The notes under the pieces: generated by a model
The model's input: only the letters and a program-made list of their open reading frames with translations
Database searches by the model: none
What the model was told of the DNA's origin: nothing
Translations under genes and position numbers: made by a program
In this document: positions 8,461-16,833 of the stretch, piece after piece
Layout: every line of letters begins with the position of its first letter
Position numbering within the stretch: position 1 is the stretch's first letter
Origin: Photobacterium sanguinicancri
Lineage (GTDB): Bacteria > Pseudomonadota > Gammaproteobacteria > Enterobacterales > Vibrionaceae
Assembly: GCF_024346675.1 (NCBI RefSeq)
Contig: NZ_AP024850.1
Location: forward strand, 620,001-684,000
DNA length: 64,000 nucleotides
Direction: 5' to 3'

Positions 8461-10017
8461 TTAAGCTATCCAGCTTAAGCGGTTAGAGCCGGTACTTTTA
8501 GCGGTATTGAGTGCTTTTTGGGTGCGTTCAATAATATTCGGCGGGGTATCGTTGGTGTCGAACATGGTCGCACCAATTGAAACGGTAATTGAGACTTGTT
8601 GATCACGAAAATGAAACGGTAGATGAGCAACCGCTTCTCGAATGGCATTGATGCGTTTCGTTCGCTCTTCTTCTGTGGTATCTGGCATGATCACCATGAA
8701 CTTATCGCCATCAAAACGGGCAATAAAATCGGTGTCATCAAGGCTCTGATGAATAGTACGAGCGATGATTTTTAGCGCTTTATCACCCGCGACATAACCA
8801 AAGTTAACATTGGTTTCTTTGAAATTATCGACATCAAGCAGAGCGACACATAACGGGTGTTGGTATCGCAACCAGCGGCGGTATTCATGTTCTAGGCGAT
8901 CGTTAAATGCAGCACGGTTATACACCTTGGTTAAATGGTCTAAGAACATTTTTCGTTCTTGGTTGTTTAATGACTGGTGATGTTCGGCCGTTTTTTCATA
9001 AAGTGTAATGACTTTATTTTCGTTATATGCCAATTGATCCAATAACTCGTGCTCTCGTTTTTCGAGCGCGTGAGTACGTTCAATTAAGACCTGTAATTCA
9101 GAGCTGATTGTTTCAAGCTGTGGTCGCCATGTCTCGAGGCTTTCTTGTTCTTTCAACCCTTGCTTCATCTGCTGAGATAAGGCTGAGACCCCTGATATCA
9201 TGGTATGACGTTGTTCGATTAAGGCGCTTGATTGGTCTACCGCCTGATGGGTGGTTTTTTTTAGCGCAGCCAAATCACTGTGTACGCCATCGACAAATTT
9301 TTGAGTCGAGCGACGATCTTGGTGATGGCCGTTAATCACTAATCGTAAAATAATTAATGCGTGCTCTACGAGTCTTTCTGCTGTGACACCAGCCAATAGC
9401 TTATTACGAATATCTAGCAGCGTGGCGCTGTTGTCATCAGTAAAATCTAGATCGGTGATAAGGTGCTGTAATTCGCAGCTAAGATGAATCAATACATCTT
9501 GATCTATGCTGTTACTTTGATGCTGATTGGTTGAGTTTGATAGTAGTTTAACCGCGCTTTCGTACAGTTCTAATAGGCGTATGAGACGGTTGTGATTATC
9601 ACTTAAACTATCAGGTGATGCTGACAATATATTGCGAAGGTCACGTTTGAGCTGCGGAGGTAAGCCACGAACCCGATTTAGCGTATCACCGCTTAAGTGA
9701 ATATGTTGCTCAAGGTTTTGGCTTGCTTGTTCGGTGAGTGCCGCTTGACGAGTGACGAGACGCTCAATTAAGGCTAATCGTGGGATCAGCTTACTGATGT
9801 CTTTGGGTTGCTCTAGGTCGTGGCGTAGCTCAATCAGTTTTAGGTCAAGCTCCTGGTCTATCCCTCGGCATGCGACAGATAGACGGGTGATCAGGCGCTT
9901 TAAAATGACAATCTCGCGACGCGACTTGAGTGAGGCATCACGGAAAGATAGTTGAGCTTGGTCTAGGCGCTGTTTCAATTTACTCACTTCAGAAACAACG
10001 GCATTTACGTCAGTCAC
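8461..10017 (-). CDS. degenerate GGDEF-domain protein, CdgG-like
   Basis: 518 residues without an evident membrane segment. About 1-340 is helical, rich in heptad-like Leu/Gln/Glu and probably coiled-coil. A GGDEF fold covers about 350-518. The signature is DGDKF (436-440) instead of GGDEF. The guanine-contacting Asp of NDxxGH is Val (NVNFGY), and the inhibitory RxxD is DDTD (427-430). Losing both catalytic and allosteric residues argues against diguanylate cyclase activity, so a scaffold or nucleotide-sensing role is more likely. V. cholerae has a degenerate GGDEF protein, CdgG, in the same gene neighbourhood (near ppnN and queF). I infer orthology from memory of that synteny, not from an alignment. 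Confidence 0.85.
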   Translation of the reverse strand: MTDVNAVVSEVSKLKQRLDQAQLSFRDASLKSRREIVILKRLITRLSVACRGIDQELDLKLIELRHDLEQPKDISKLIPRLALIERLVTRQAALTEQASQNLEQHIHLSGDTLNRVRGLPPQLKRDLRNILSASPDSLSDNHNRLIRLLELYESAVKLLSNSTNQHQSNSIDQDVLIHLSCELQHLITDLDFTDDNSATLLDIRNKLLAGVTAERLVEHALIILRLVINGHHQDRRSTQKFVDGVHSDLAALKKTTHQAVDQSSALIEQRHTMISGVSALSQQMKQGLKEQESLETWRPQLETISSELQVLIERTHALEKREHELLDQLAYNENKVITLYEKTAEHHQSLNNQERKMFLDHLTKVYNRAAFNDRLEHEYRRWLRYQHPLCVALLDVDNFKETNVNFGYVAGDKALKIIARTIHQSLDDTDFIARFDGDKFMVIMPDTTEEERTKRINAIREAVAHLPFHFRDQQVSITVSIGATMFDTNDTPPNIIERTQKALNTAKSTGSNRLSWIA

Positions 10018-10152
10018 GGGGGTAAGGCATACCTAAAGCAATCGCTATATAGAGTTAAAGGGGCAAACGAAACCAATAATATGGCGCGTATAGTAACAAA
10101 AACATAGTAACTACTATTGATGTAGCGGCATTAATTTCAAATTCTGGATGAT

Positions 10153-12432
10153 TTAATTGACCTTATTATCAGAATCGTGATCATTATTCCAACAAAATTC
10201 CAAGCTTGTCGATGCTTGTACTTTGACTAACCCATTATTAATACCTTGCAGACAGGCTTTACGAATATTATCACTCGCAAAACTGGCTGCTGGAGCTGCA
10301 TCTATTGCACTTAAGTGAACCCATTGACTTCCTTCCTCTTTTTTATTGTTTAAACGGGCAGCATTGGTTGCCATGAGTAGTATGTCGATCAGCTCTTGGT
10401 CGTTAATTGCCGTATAAGCACGGGGTAAAAATGGGTATTCAGCCATCCCAATGCGGACTTTGTTGTCGATGTGTCGATCGGCGATAAAACCATCAATTAA
10501 TTGCTGAATAGAATCAGCGAGCTGAGCGGGTTCACTGTTTAAACGCGAGTTGGGCTCTATGTACAAGAACATCGCATCAGAGAAATGATAAAGGCGTGCT
10601 GGCTTGCACACTTCATTTTGGAAGTAAGCGCCGAGCTGACGTTCCATCTCTAACCCTTGTTGGTAGCCTCGTTCCAAGTAAATGTGTTTGAGAAATGGAA
10701 TTTCAACTAATGCAAAGCGTAAACGATCGCTAAGTGGTTCGTTAATGATGTCGCCTAAGTGCCATTGCTCGAAGTTAGCACTGCTTTGTTGCAGTGAATC
10801 GGGGAGGCGTGCATTGAGCATTCGCAGGTTTCTTAGTCCACTACGAGGGTGGGTGTAAAACTCGGTACGCAGCTGCTTAAAGCGATTTTGTAGCATATTT
10901 GCCACACTATGGCGGCGCCATAACACAATGCTCACAACCAGCAGTAAACTGATCAGGAAAATGCTCACTTGTTGCTGTTGGTAGAGGGATTTTTCACTCT
11001 CAAATTGCTGTCTCTCTAACTCTTCGAGCATTAAAGAGCGTTCCATCATGCGTTGCTGCTGCTTAAACACTTCGACATTGCTTTTTAGCTGTGTTTTTTG
11101 CTGGCGTTCAAACAATTGCTCATAACGACGCTGGCTGAGTAAAGCGTTGTAATAATCGCTATTTTGCTCAAAGGCTTGCGATAAAATGACTTCGCCTTGA
11201 AGTTGTAAGTTCAGCTGTCCAATTCGACTTGCCGCCAGTAGCCCTGATTGCAGGGTTGAAATGGCTTTCGCTATGTGTCCTTCAGCCAGTTGAAGTTTAC
11301 CCTCAAGTAAAAGTGTATCGGCATTTAATGCTTCGTTACCTGATCGCTTTGCCATTTGGCGTGCTTGCTGCAGATACTGTTCTGCTTTCGGGTAGTTATA
11401 AAGCTGAAGATATACACGTGCAATATTGAGGTATAGCTGCGATGAACGGCCATCGTGCTTTAACTGACTCTCTTGATCTAATGCATTAAAATAATGCACT
11501 AAGGCGAGGTTGTAGCGGCCTTGTTGTTCATAGATGGATGCAATAAGCGCGAGCGTTTTTGCCAGTGGTTGGGTGCGTTTGAAGTGCTCGAAAAATTCAC
11601 CCGCTTGGGTGGCGTGCTCTAAGGCTTTATCAAATACACTGCGCTGTTCAAATAGCGTCGCGAGTCCTAAATTCGCCACGGCGGTCTGCGCTTTGTTATC
11701 TTCTTCAACCGATAACCAATACCCGCTTAGTAGGCGATCCAGCGCCAAATCATAGTGGTTATATTTTAAGTAATGTTGACCCAGCGTGAGTTGGTACTCA
11801 ATTAAGGCTGTAGTGTTATCTAAATTGGTTAATAAGCGTTTCGCTTTGCTAAAGAGCTTTTCGGCTTTTTCTTCAGTACCCACGGCTGATTCAATCACAG
11901 CGCGCTGCAATAGCGTTTCGTATTGCAATACCTTCACTTGTTTGGTCAATTTGAGTGGCTCAGATTGGCTAATGGTTGTATCTATATTGTCGAGTAATTT
12001 TAAGGCCAACACACTGTTTTGCAGGTTCTCCCAATAGATCTTTGAATAGATCAATTGAGTTTCAATAATGGTGAATTCGAGTTCATTTTCTATCGCGAGT
12101 TTAATCGCTTTTTTGATGGTGCTAATAGCGCGATCAGGCTGATTAAGCAGCGAGTGAGCACGCGCCTTAATTTGCATCGCATTGACGGTATTTAGTGGGG
12201 TGCGCACCGAGTGATCGGTATCATCATTTACATGGACACGTGAGCTTTCAGTTTGCTCACTCATGCGGCGCTGTTTTAAATAGCGATCGGTGATTCGGAG
12301 TGATTTTTCAGGGCTCGTTTGCAGTAGCTCATGTGCTTCCGCAAGGATCGGTGTTGTATAGATTTTTGCTGAAGCGCTAAAAGGAAGGAAACAGATTAGG
12401 AAAGCGCAAAAAAGCCAGCGGCAAAAATTCAT
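10153..12432 (-). CDS. TPR-repeat membrane protein with degenerate GGDEF-like domain
   Basis: 759 residues. A signal peptide (LFCAFLICFLPFSASA) is followed by a periplasmic array of tetratricopeptide-type helix pairs at about 30-470, for example YDLALDRLLSGYWLS and YPKAEQYLQQARQMAK. A membrane span covers 489-505 and a cytoplasmic C-terminal domain about 510-735. That domain keeps GGDEF-fold features (RSGLRNLRML near the start, VRIGMAEYP as the strand before the last helix), but the signature position reads FSDAMF (617-622), so it cannot be an active cyclase. It resembles sensors that pass a periplasmic signal across the membrane. It lies directly upstream of the other degenerate GGDEF gene on the same strand, with 135 bp between them. 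Function unknown. Confidence 0.78.
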   Translation of the reverse strand: MNFCRWLFCAFLICFLPFSASAKIYTTPILAEAHELLQTSPEKSLRITDRYLKQRRMSEQTESSRVHVNDDTDHSVRTPLNTVNAMQIKARAHSLLNQPDRAISTIKKAIKLAIENELEFTIIETQLIYSKIYWENLQNSVLALKLLDNIDTTISQSEPLKLTKQVKVLQYETLLQRAVIESAVGTEEKAEKLFSKAKRLLTNLDNTTALIEYQLTLGQHYLKYNHYDLALDRLLSGYWLSVEEDNKAQTAVANLGLATLFEQRSVFDKALEHATQAGEFFEHFKRTQPLAKTLALIASIYEQQGRYNLALVHYFNALDQESQLKHDGRSSQLYLNIARVYLQLYNYPKAEQYLQQARQMAKRSGNEALNADTLLLEGKLQLAEGHIAKAISTLQSGLLAASRIGQLNLQLQGEVILSQAFEQNSDYYNALLSQRRYEQLFERQQKTQLKSNVEVFKQQQRMMERSLMLEELERQQFESEKSLYQQQQVSIFLISLLLVVSIVLWRRHSVANMLQNRFKQLRTEFYTHPRSGLRNLRMLNARLPDSLQQSSANFEQWHLGDIINEPLSDRLRFALVEIPFLKHIYLERGYQQGLEMERQLGAYFQNEVCKPARLYHFSDAMFLYIEPNSRLNSEPAQLADSIQQLIDGFIADRHIDNKVRIGMAEYPFLPRAYTAINDQELIDILLMATNAARLNNKKEEGSQWVHLSAIDAAPAASFASDNIRKACLQGINNGLVKVQASTSLEFCWNNDHDSDNKVN

Positions 12433-12487
12433 ATTTTCTCTTAAACCACAATAAACACAGTGGTCTAATATACTGGCTTAGGCAATC

Positions 12488-12520
12488 AAGTCCAGCAAAG
12501 GGTATGCTTTTGCTGGACTT
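12488..12520. terminator. hairpin between the TPR gene and queF, possible weak terminator
   Basis: AAGTCCAGCAAA pairs with TTTGCTGGACTT around a short loop. There is only a short U-rich tail on either strand, so termination efficiency is doubtful. Confidence 0.45.
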
Positions 12521-12548
12521 ATTTTACATCTGTATCGCAGAGTTAGAA

Positions 12549-13394
12549 TTACTGTCGAGCAAGACGGAAATTGTTGCTAGGCGTTTTACCCTGATTTGTA
12601 CGGTATGGATTAATATCTAGGCCGCCACGACGGGTGTAACGCGCATAAACGGTCAGCAATTCTGGCTGGCAGAAGGCCATAATGTCACTGAAAATACGTT
12701 CAACGCATTGCTCGTGGAATTCGTTGTGATTACGGAACGACACTAAGTAACGCAGTAATTTCTCGCGATTAATTTTCTTACCTTTATAAGAAATACGCAC
12801 GCTGCCCCAATCTGGTTGGTTAGTAATTAGGCAGTTTGATTTTAATAGGTGGCTATGAAGCTCTTCTGTAACGACGTCACCGTCTGCAGCACCATCTAAA
12901 TGATCAGCGCTGAAATCGTATTCTGTGATTTCAATATCTTGATCATCAATACATTCGCCAGTGAAGTTTACGATGGTTTCATCGGTAAAATCAGTCAAAG
13001 GTTGAATGGTGACATCAACGTCAAGGCCTGCGCATGCACTCAGATCTTTGTGTAGTGTTTCAACAATCTCTTGCCAGTCGCTAAAACGTGTTTGGTTAAA
13101 GCTGTTAAGATAGAGCTTAAACGATTTAGATTCGATCAGGTTTGGACTGTTGGCGGGTAAACGAACTTCACCGATAGCGACTTGTGGTAAGCCTTTACCG
13201 TTTAACCATGACAATTCATAGAGTGTCCAAATGTCGTAGCCAGTGAACGGTAGTTCATCGCCAAGGGCGAGATCGTCACGATTAAGGCTACGTGGAACGG
13301 CTTGCAGCAGTGAAGGATCATATTTATCAGCGTATTCAGTTTTTTGACCTAACGTTAAATCCGCTAATTCTGCCGCGTCTTTATATTTGCTCAT
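12549..13394 (-). CDS. queF: NADPH-dependent 7-cyano-7-deazaguanine reductase QueF
   Basis: Reduces preQ0 to preQ1 in queuosine synthesis. At 281 residues it is the long, two-module QueF of the E. coli type. The N-terminal tunnelling-fold half holds the family motif [12 protein letters not shown] near residue 85. The C-terminal half holds the nucleophilic cysteine in [15 protein letters not shown] near residue 190. It is divergent from syd with only 63 bp between starts. No preQ1 riboswitch was recognised upstream. Confidence 0.95.
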   Translation of the reverse strand: MSKYKDAAELADLTLGQKTEYADKYDPSLLQAVPRSLNRDDLALGDELPFTGYDIWTLYELSWLNGKGLPQVAIGEVRLPANSPNLIESKSFKLYLNSFNQTRFSDWQEIVETLHKDLSACAGLDVDVTIQPLTDFTDETIVNFTGECIDDQDIEITEYDFSADHLDGAADGDVVTEELHSHLLKSNCLITNQPDWGSVRISYKGKKINREKLLRYLVSFRNHNEFHEQCVERIFSDIMAFCQPELLTVYARYTRRGGLDINPYRTNQGKTPSNNFRLARQ

Positions 13395-13457
13395 ACTGTC
13401 TTGGACACTCTTGGATTAGAATATCCAAAGTTTACTTAATCTTTAATGAGGTTGCGA

Positions 13458-14012
13458 ATGAATCATCCAGTTACGGACGCATTATCTGATTTTTCGGTCC
13501 GTTTTATGAAAGCGTGGCACGATGCAGGGCATACATTTCCCCGTAGTGAGGACTTAGTCGGACTTCACTCGCCATGTGTACAACATGATTCGGGTGATGA
13601 CGTGACTTGGCAGGCAGTAACACGTGAACCTATGGGTGACCTAGCGGCAGTCGAGAAAGGAATTGAGCTGACACTGCATGAAGATATTGTTGCTTTTTAT
13701 GCCAGCCAGTACAGCGGTGATATGGCGGCGAAGTTTGGCGATCTTGAATTTGATTTATTGCAATCTTTCAGTGAAGACGACACTTTGCGCTTACAAGAGA
13801 ATATTCTGGGCCACTTAGTGACACAGCGTCGGTTAAAACTAAAGCCTACCGTTTTTATCGGTGCACTGGCTGTTGAAGATAAAGTGATTTCTATTTGTAA
13901 TATGACGGGGCAGGTTATTTTAGAAACCTTAGGTAAAGATATACGTGATGTGCTCGCTGCGGATGTAGAAAGCTTTTTGACTAAGCTTGAACCTATCGTA
14001 CGTGAGGATTAA
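13458..14012 (+). CDS. syd: SecY-interacting protein Syd
   Basis: Peripheral cytoplasmic protein that binds SecY in E. coli. 184 residues (E. coli 181). Recognised by the conserved FGDLEFDLLQSFSEDD and QENILGHLVTQRRLKL segments. An ATG at 13446 would add four residues, but GAGG at 13448-13451 is correctly placed for 13458. In E. coli the csrB gene lies between syd and yqcC, and the same interval here holds two csrB-like genes. Confidence 0.93.
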   Translation: MNHPVTDALSDFSVRFMKAWHDAGHTFPRSEDLVGLHSPCVQHDSGDDVTWQAVTREPMGDLAAVEKGIELTLHEDIVAFYASQYSGDMAAKFGDLEFDLLQSFSEDDTLRLQENILGHLVTQRRLKLKPTVFIGALAVEDKVISICNMTGQVILETLGKDIRDVLAADVESFLTKLEPIVRED

Positions 14013-14014
14013 GC

Positions 14015-14788
14015 ATGTACGTTGTAGAAATGAGTTTTGAGTGTTTTGATAACACCACAGTGTCGGCGGTTGATCAGGCGATTAATGGCTTGATGGATGC
14101 GTTGCGCTATAACGGTCAGGTGTTAGGCCGTGAATTTCCTATTGTGATGGATGAGGCGATCTTTCGCGTACGAGCCGTTTGCCCTGAAATCGAGAGTCTT
14201 CACGCCCAGTTTAATAGTGATAGTGTAAGAGCGTGTTTAAATCGCTTATCACAAGCGAGTTTACTGGCACCTAAAGTGAAAGTGTTAGGTCGTGATCTGA
14301 ATTCGGAAGCGGCTGCAGAAAATTTTGTGCCATCATGGCAAGTGATCTACACCACTTTTGTTCATACCTGCTCACCATTGCGTTGCGGTGAAACGTTAAT
14401 GCCAATCCCGTTATACCGAGTCCCCCCAGTATTAAATGGCGATCATAAATCGATCGTTAAATGGCAAACAGAGTGGCAAGCCTGCGATGAAGTGCAAATG
14501 GCGGGCGGCTGTAAAGCTGAACATGCCACCCTGCATGAAATTAAAGATGCTGACAGCGACCTGTTTCGACGTGGCTGGGATTTACGTGGCCGAATTGAAT
14601 ACATCACTAAGATCCCGACGTATTACTACCAGTATCAAGTGGGTGGAAAGAGCCTAGCAGAAGAAAAACAACGTCCATGTCCTAAATGTGGCGGTGATTG
14701 GTCGCTTGATGAGCCTATCCATGATCTTTTCCATTTTAAGTGTGATGATTGTCGGATTGTTTCAAATCTATCGTGGGATTTTCAGTAG
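14015..14788 (+). CDS. zinc-ribbon protein of the DUF2310 family
   Basis: 257 residues. The C-terminus holds a CPKCGG...CDDC zinc ribbon (about 225-250). The larger N-terminal part has no motif that I recognise beyond family resemblance (DUF2310, described as a possible nucleic-acid-binding protein). It begins two bases after the syd stop with GAGG upstream, so the two are co-translated. Function unknown. Confidence 0.8.
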   Translation: MYVVEMSFECFDNTTVSAVDQAINGLMDALRYNGQVLGREFPIVMDEAIFRVRAVCPEIESLHAQFNSDSVRACLNRLSQASLLAPKVKVLGRDLNSEAAAENFVPSWQVIYTTFVHTCSPLRCGETLMPIPLYRVPPVLNGDHKSIVKWQTEWQACDEVQMAGGCKAEHATLHEIKDADSDLFRRGWDLRGRIEYITKIPTYYYQYQVGGKSLAEEKQRPCPKCGGDWSLDEPIHDLFHFKCDDCRIVSNLSWDFQ

Positions 14789-14837
14789 GTTCGCAATCAT
14801 AATTATTCATTCCTCAGTGCGGTTACTGTGGAAAAGC

Positions 14838-14872
14838 AAAGGGCTAAACAGCGATGTTTAGCCCTTTTTTTA
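14838..14872 (+). terminator. terminator after syd operon
   Basis: GGGCTAAAC (14841-14849) pairs with GTTTAGCCC (14856-14864), followed by seven T. Confidence 0.88.
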
Positions 14873-14897
14873 GTTAATTGTGCTTTCAGGTTTGTTT

Positions 14898-15170
14898 TCA
14901 ATCTTTGCTTTCAAGCGCGGTGAGACGAGCTGTTAATGTTGCGACTTGCTGTTCTAGCTGTGCGATTCGCTGTTCTGTTGTAAATGTTGGCGATGTTTTT
15001 TCAATCTTAGGCACCTTGGCATTTTTCTTCCAAGCTTGTAGTGCCTTGATGATTAATGGCATAGGTAATGGTGACGTTAGGCGTGACTTTATTAAAGCAA
15101 CCGATGGCTCTTTCCCTTCGGTAATCAAGGATTGAATCGCTTGTTCTAAATCTTGGCTGATGTCTGACAT
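14898..15170 (-). CDS. small protein with C-terminal coiled coil
   Basis: 90 residues. The N-terminal half is compact and resembles KfrA-type DNA-binding segments (GKEPSVALIKSRL...IIKALQAWK), which is a weak likeness only. A short linker leads to a heptad segment, EQRIAQLEQQVATLTARL. The start has AAGGA at a good distance. It lies 38 bp downstream of the next gene on the same strand. I do not recognise the function. Confidence 0.68.
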   Translation of the reverse strand: MSDISQDLEQAIQSLITEGKEPSVALIKSRLTSPLPMPLIIKALQAWKKNAKVPKIEKTSPTFTTEQRIAQLEQQVATLTARLTALESKD

Positions 15171-15208
15171 GGTGTTCCTTTCGAGTCGATATCGAGTACT
15201 GATACCGT

Positions 15209-15439
15209 CTATTTTCGTAGCAAAGCATCCAATTGATCAATCACTTCACACCAATCTGCATCTTGCTCTTGTGATTCTTTGATAAAACGCTTCTGTGAAG
15301 GATGCCAAAAAGTGGCTTCTGATAGTGACTCATGCTGCTCTAAGCGGTGGCTTGCTAAGAATTGTTCGATAAATGCTTGTGAATCATTAAGCCCTAATTG
15401 ACTAAAAAGGTGGCTGAGATTGTGGTTAAAGGTTTCCAT
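15209..15439 (-). CDS. DUF2789 family protein
   Basis: 76 residues, soluble and acidic. It shows the family pattern LFSQLGLNDSQAFIEQFLASH, then TFWHPSQKRF and a final DADWCEVIDQLDALLR. GGGGAAG precedes the ATG at 15439. It is probably co-transcribed with the 90-residue gene below. Function unknown. Confidence 0.8.
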   Translation of the reverse strand: METFNHNLSHLFSQLGLNDSQAFIEQFLASHRLEQHESLSEATFWHPSQKRFIKESQEQDADWCEVIDQLDALLRK

Positions 15440-15664
15440 TGCACTTCCCCTTTGATTGAAATGAGCCTAGCACAGTGCTCCTTGTCTAATTCACTAAGTA
15501 TAGGCAGAGAGTGCTGATGAGCAGGGCAATAATGGATGTGATGAAAGTGTTTATTTTGTGATTAATTATGCCAATCATTGTTGGTTTTGTTTGTCGGAGT
15601 AATGTGCGTTTTGATCTTTCTAGGATCGTGCTTTTTGTGATGCTTAGATATACACCTTGTTGCT

Positions 15665-15682
15665 TGTGCGAGATCTCTTACA
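15665..15682 (+). promoter_or_regulatory. GacA/UvrY/VarA-type box upstream of csrB1
   Basis: TGTGCGAGATCTCTTACA matches the GacA upstream-activating palindrome TGTAAGAGATCTCTTACA at 16 of 18 positions. The centre lies about 176 bp before the predicted csrB1 start, a distance typical of csrB/rsm genes. The same 18 bases recur before csrB2. Confidence 0.82.
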
Positions 15683-15817
15683 AGATTGTGGGAAAAAAGC
15701 AGAAATCTTCGTGTTCTTACGCTTACCTATGTCATTTATATCTTATTAAACAATAACTTAGTCTTTTTGTGGTGTGGTGTTTATGAACTGTATCACCCTA
15801 AAGTGTTATTGGGTGGG

Positions 15818-15845
15818 TTGTTGGGCTATCGAAATCACGTAATAT
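15818..15845 (+). promoter_or_regulatory. csrB1 promoter
   Basis: TTGTTG (15818-15823), a 16-bp spacer, then TAATAT (15840-15845). It predicts a start near 15850, just before a GTGTC/GACAC stem. CGTAAT and the following GTGTC are shared with the csrB2 promoter region. Confidence 0.6.
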
Positions 15846-16014
15846 CTACCGTGTCAGAGGGACACTGGCATTGGAACTTGGAAACGGTTTTTGGAACGAA
15901 CCGACCTCAGGATGAGGGAAGTAAGCCGGAGCGCTTACTCGCTAGGATAGCGAAAGGACAACGAACGGATACGTTAATGCGGGCTGGATGCTGGCTGAAA
16001 GGATACAAAGGATC

Positions 16015-16268
16015 ACTTCAGGATGAAGTCAGGGAACACCTCTAGGATAGAGGCATAAGGGATTCACTTCAGGACGAAGTAAGGGAACACCTCTAGGATA
16101 GAGGCATAAGGGATTCACTTCAGGACGAAGTAAGGGAACACCTCTAGGATAGAGGCATAAGGGATTCACTTCAGGATGAAGTAAGGGAACACCTCTAGGA
16201 CAGAGGCATAAAGGATTCACTTCAGGATGAAGTCAGGGAACACCTCTAGGACAGAGGCATAAAGGATC
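16015..16268 (+). repeat. 51-bp tandem repeat inside csrB1, five units
   Basis: Units begin at ACTTCAGGA at 16015, 16066, 16117, 16168 and 16219, and a sixth partial unit at 16269. Periods are 51, 51, 51, 51 and 50. Each unit has two GGA-loop hairpins (ACTTCAGGAYGAAGT and CCTCTAGGAYAGAGG) and two unpaired GGA sites. Units differ by only a few bases, mainly T/C in the loop, with paired arms unchanged. Confidence 0.95.
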
Positions 16269-16452
16269 ACTTCAGGATGAAGTAAGGGATACCTCCAGGA
16301 TGGAGCGAGAGTCGACATAGGATGTGGCGACGGGTCAAGGAACAACCGAAGGACAACTCTAGGATAGAGATTAGGAATTACGCTTGGAAATAAGCTAATC
16401 ATGGATTGATGCAGGGAGCACCATAGTAGCGGGATTGCTGCATGTAAGACCT

Positions 16453-16487
16453 AAGGGCGCAACAGAAATGTTGCGCCCGTTCTTTTT
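16453..16487 (+). terminator. csrB1 terminator
   Basis: GGGCGCAAC (16455-16463) pairs with GTTGCGCCC (16470-16478), then a T-rich tail. Confidence 0.9.
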
Positions 16488-16648
16488 CTACTATTTAGAT
16501 CTATCTTGTTCGCCTCCACGTTTATCTGTGTCTTCTCTTTTTACCGCTATTTCCTACTCTTATTTTGCTTTTACTGCTGTTTTACTTTGTTCATTCATTG
16601 TATTGATTGGTTTGGCTATCGTTACCCCCTACCAATATCTGATCACTT

Positions 16649-16666
16649 TGTGCGAGATCTCTTACA
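16649..16666 (+). promoter_or_regulatory. GacA/UvrY/VarA-type box upstream of csrB2
   Basis: Identical over 18 bases to the box at 15665 (TGTGCGAGATCTCTTACA) and again centred about 176 bp before the predicted RNA start. The flanking bases are also similar (ACAA then GTGTGGGA versus ATTGTGGGA). Confidence 0.82.
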
Positions 16667-16801
16667 AAGGTGTGGGATAAAGCAATGATTCCTTGCTATA
16701 AAAGAGATGCTGACTTTATTAAATTACTGTTATTTATAGCTTTATGTTTTTATGGTCTTTTTCTTAATATAAAGATACGAATAAGTTTTTTCTTACATGG
16801 G

Positions 16802-16829
16802 TTCAATCTGCAGTGGAGCAGCGTAATCT
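16802..16829 (+). promoter_or_regulatory. csrB2 promoter
   Basis: TTCAAT (16802-16807), a 16-bp spacer, then TAATCT (16824-16829). It is weaker than the csrB1 promoter by inspection, as expected for an activator-dependent gene. The GTGTC that follows aligns with the csrB1 start. Confidence 0.5.
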
Positions 16830-16833
16830 TATT

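Larger units (their letters stand above)
15850..16487 (+). ncRNA. csrB1: CsrB-family small RNA, first copy (expanded)
   Basis: RNA of about 640 nt that should sequester the translational regulator CsrA. I count about 46 GGA triplets, many displayed in hairpin loops such as ACTTC-AGGA-TGAAGT and CCTCT-AGGAT-AGAGG, the CsrA-binding signature. It lies in the syd-yqcC interval like E. coli csrB, and has a GacA-type box, a promoter and a terminator. Known CsrB RNAs are about 350-450 nt. The extra length comes from a 51-bp tandem repeat (16015-16268). No credible protein is encoded: open frames here merely read through the repeats. The 52 bases before the terminator match csrB2 with two differences. 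Confidence 0.9.

Noticed and set aside
10153..12432. Reading the TPR/GGDEF-like protein as a CsrD homolog linked to CsrB decay
   Set aside because: CsrD has HAMP-like, GGDEF and EAL parts. Here there is a periplasmic TPR array and no EAL domain. Nearness to csrB (about 3.5 kb) is not evidence.
16015..16268. CRISPR array
   Set aside because: Period and repeats look array-like, but there are no unique spacers. Whole 51-bp units repeat and each folds into GGA-loop hairpins. No cas gene is present.
16029..16402. Minus-strand open frames encoding a repetitive NPLCLYPRGVPLL-like peptide
   Set aside because: The period of 17 residues is exactly the 51-bp repeat of csrB1 read in reverse. There is no ribosome site, and the DNA is explained by the RNA gene.
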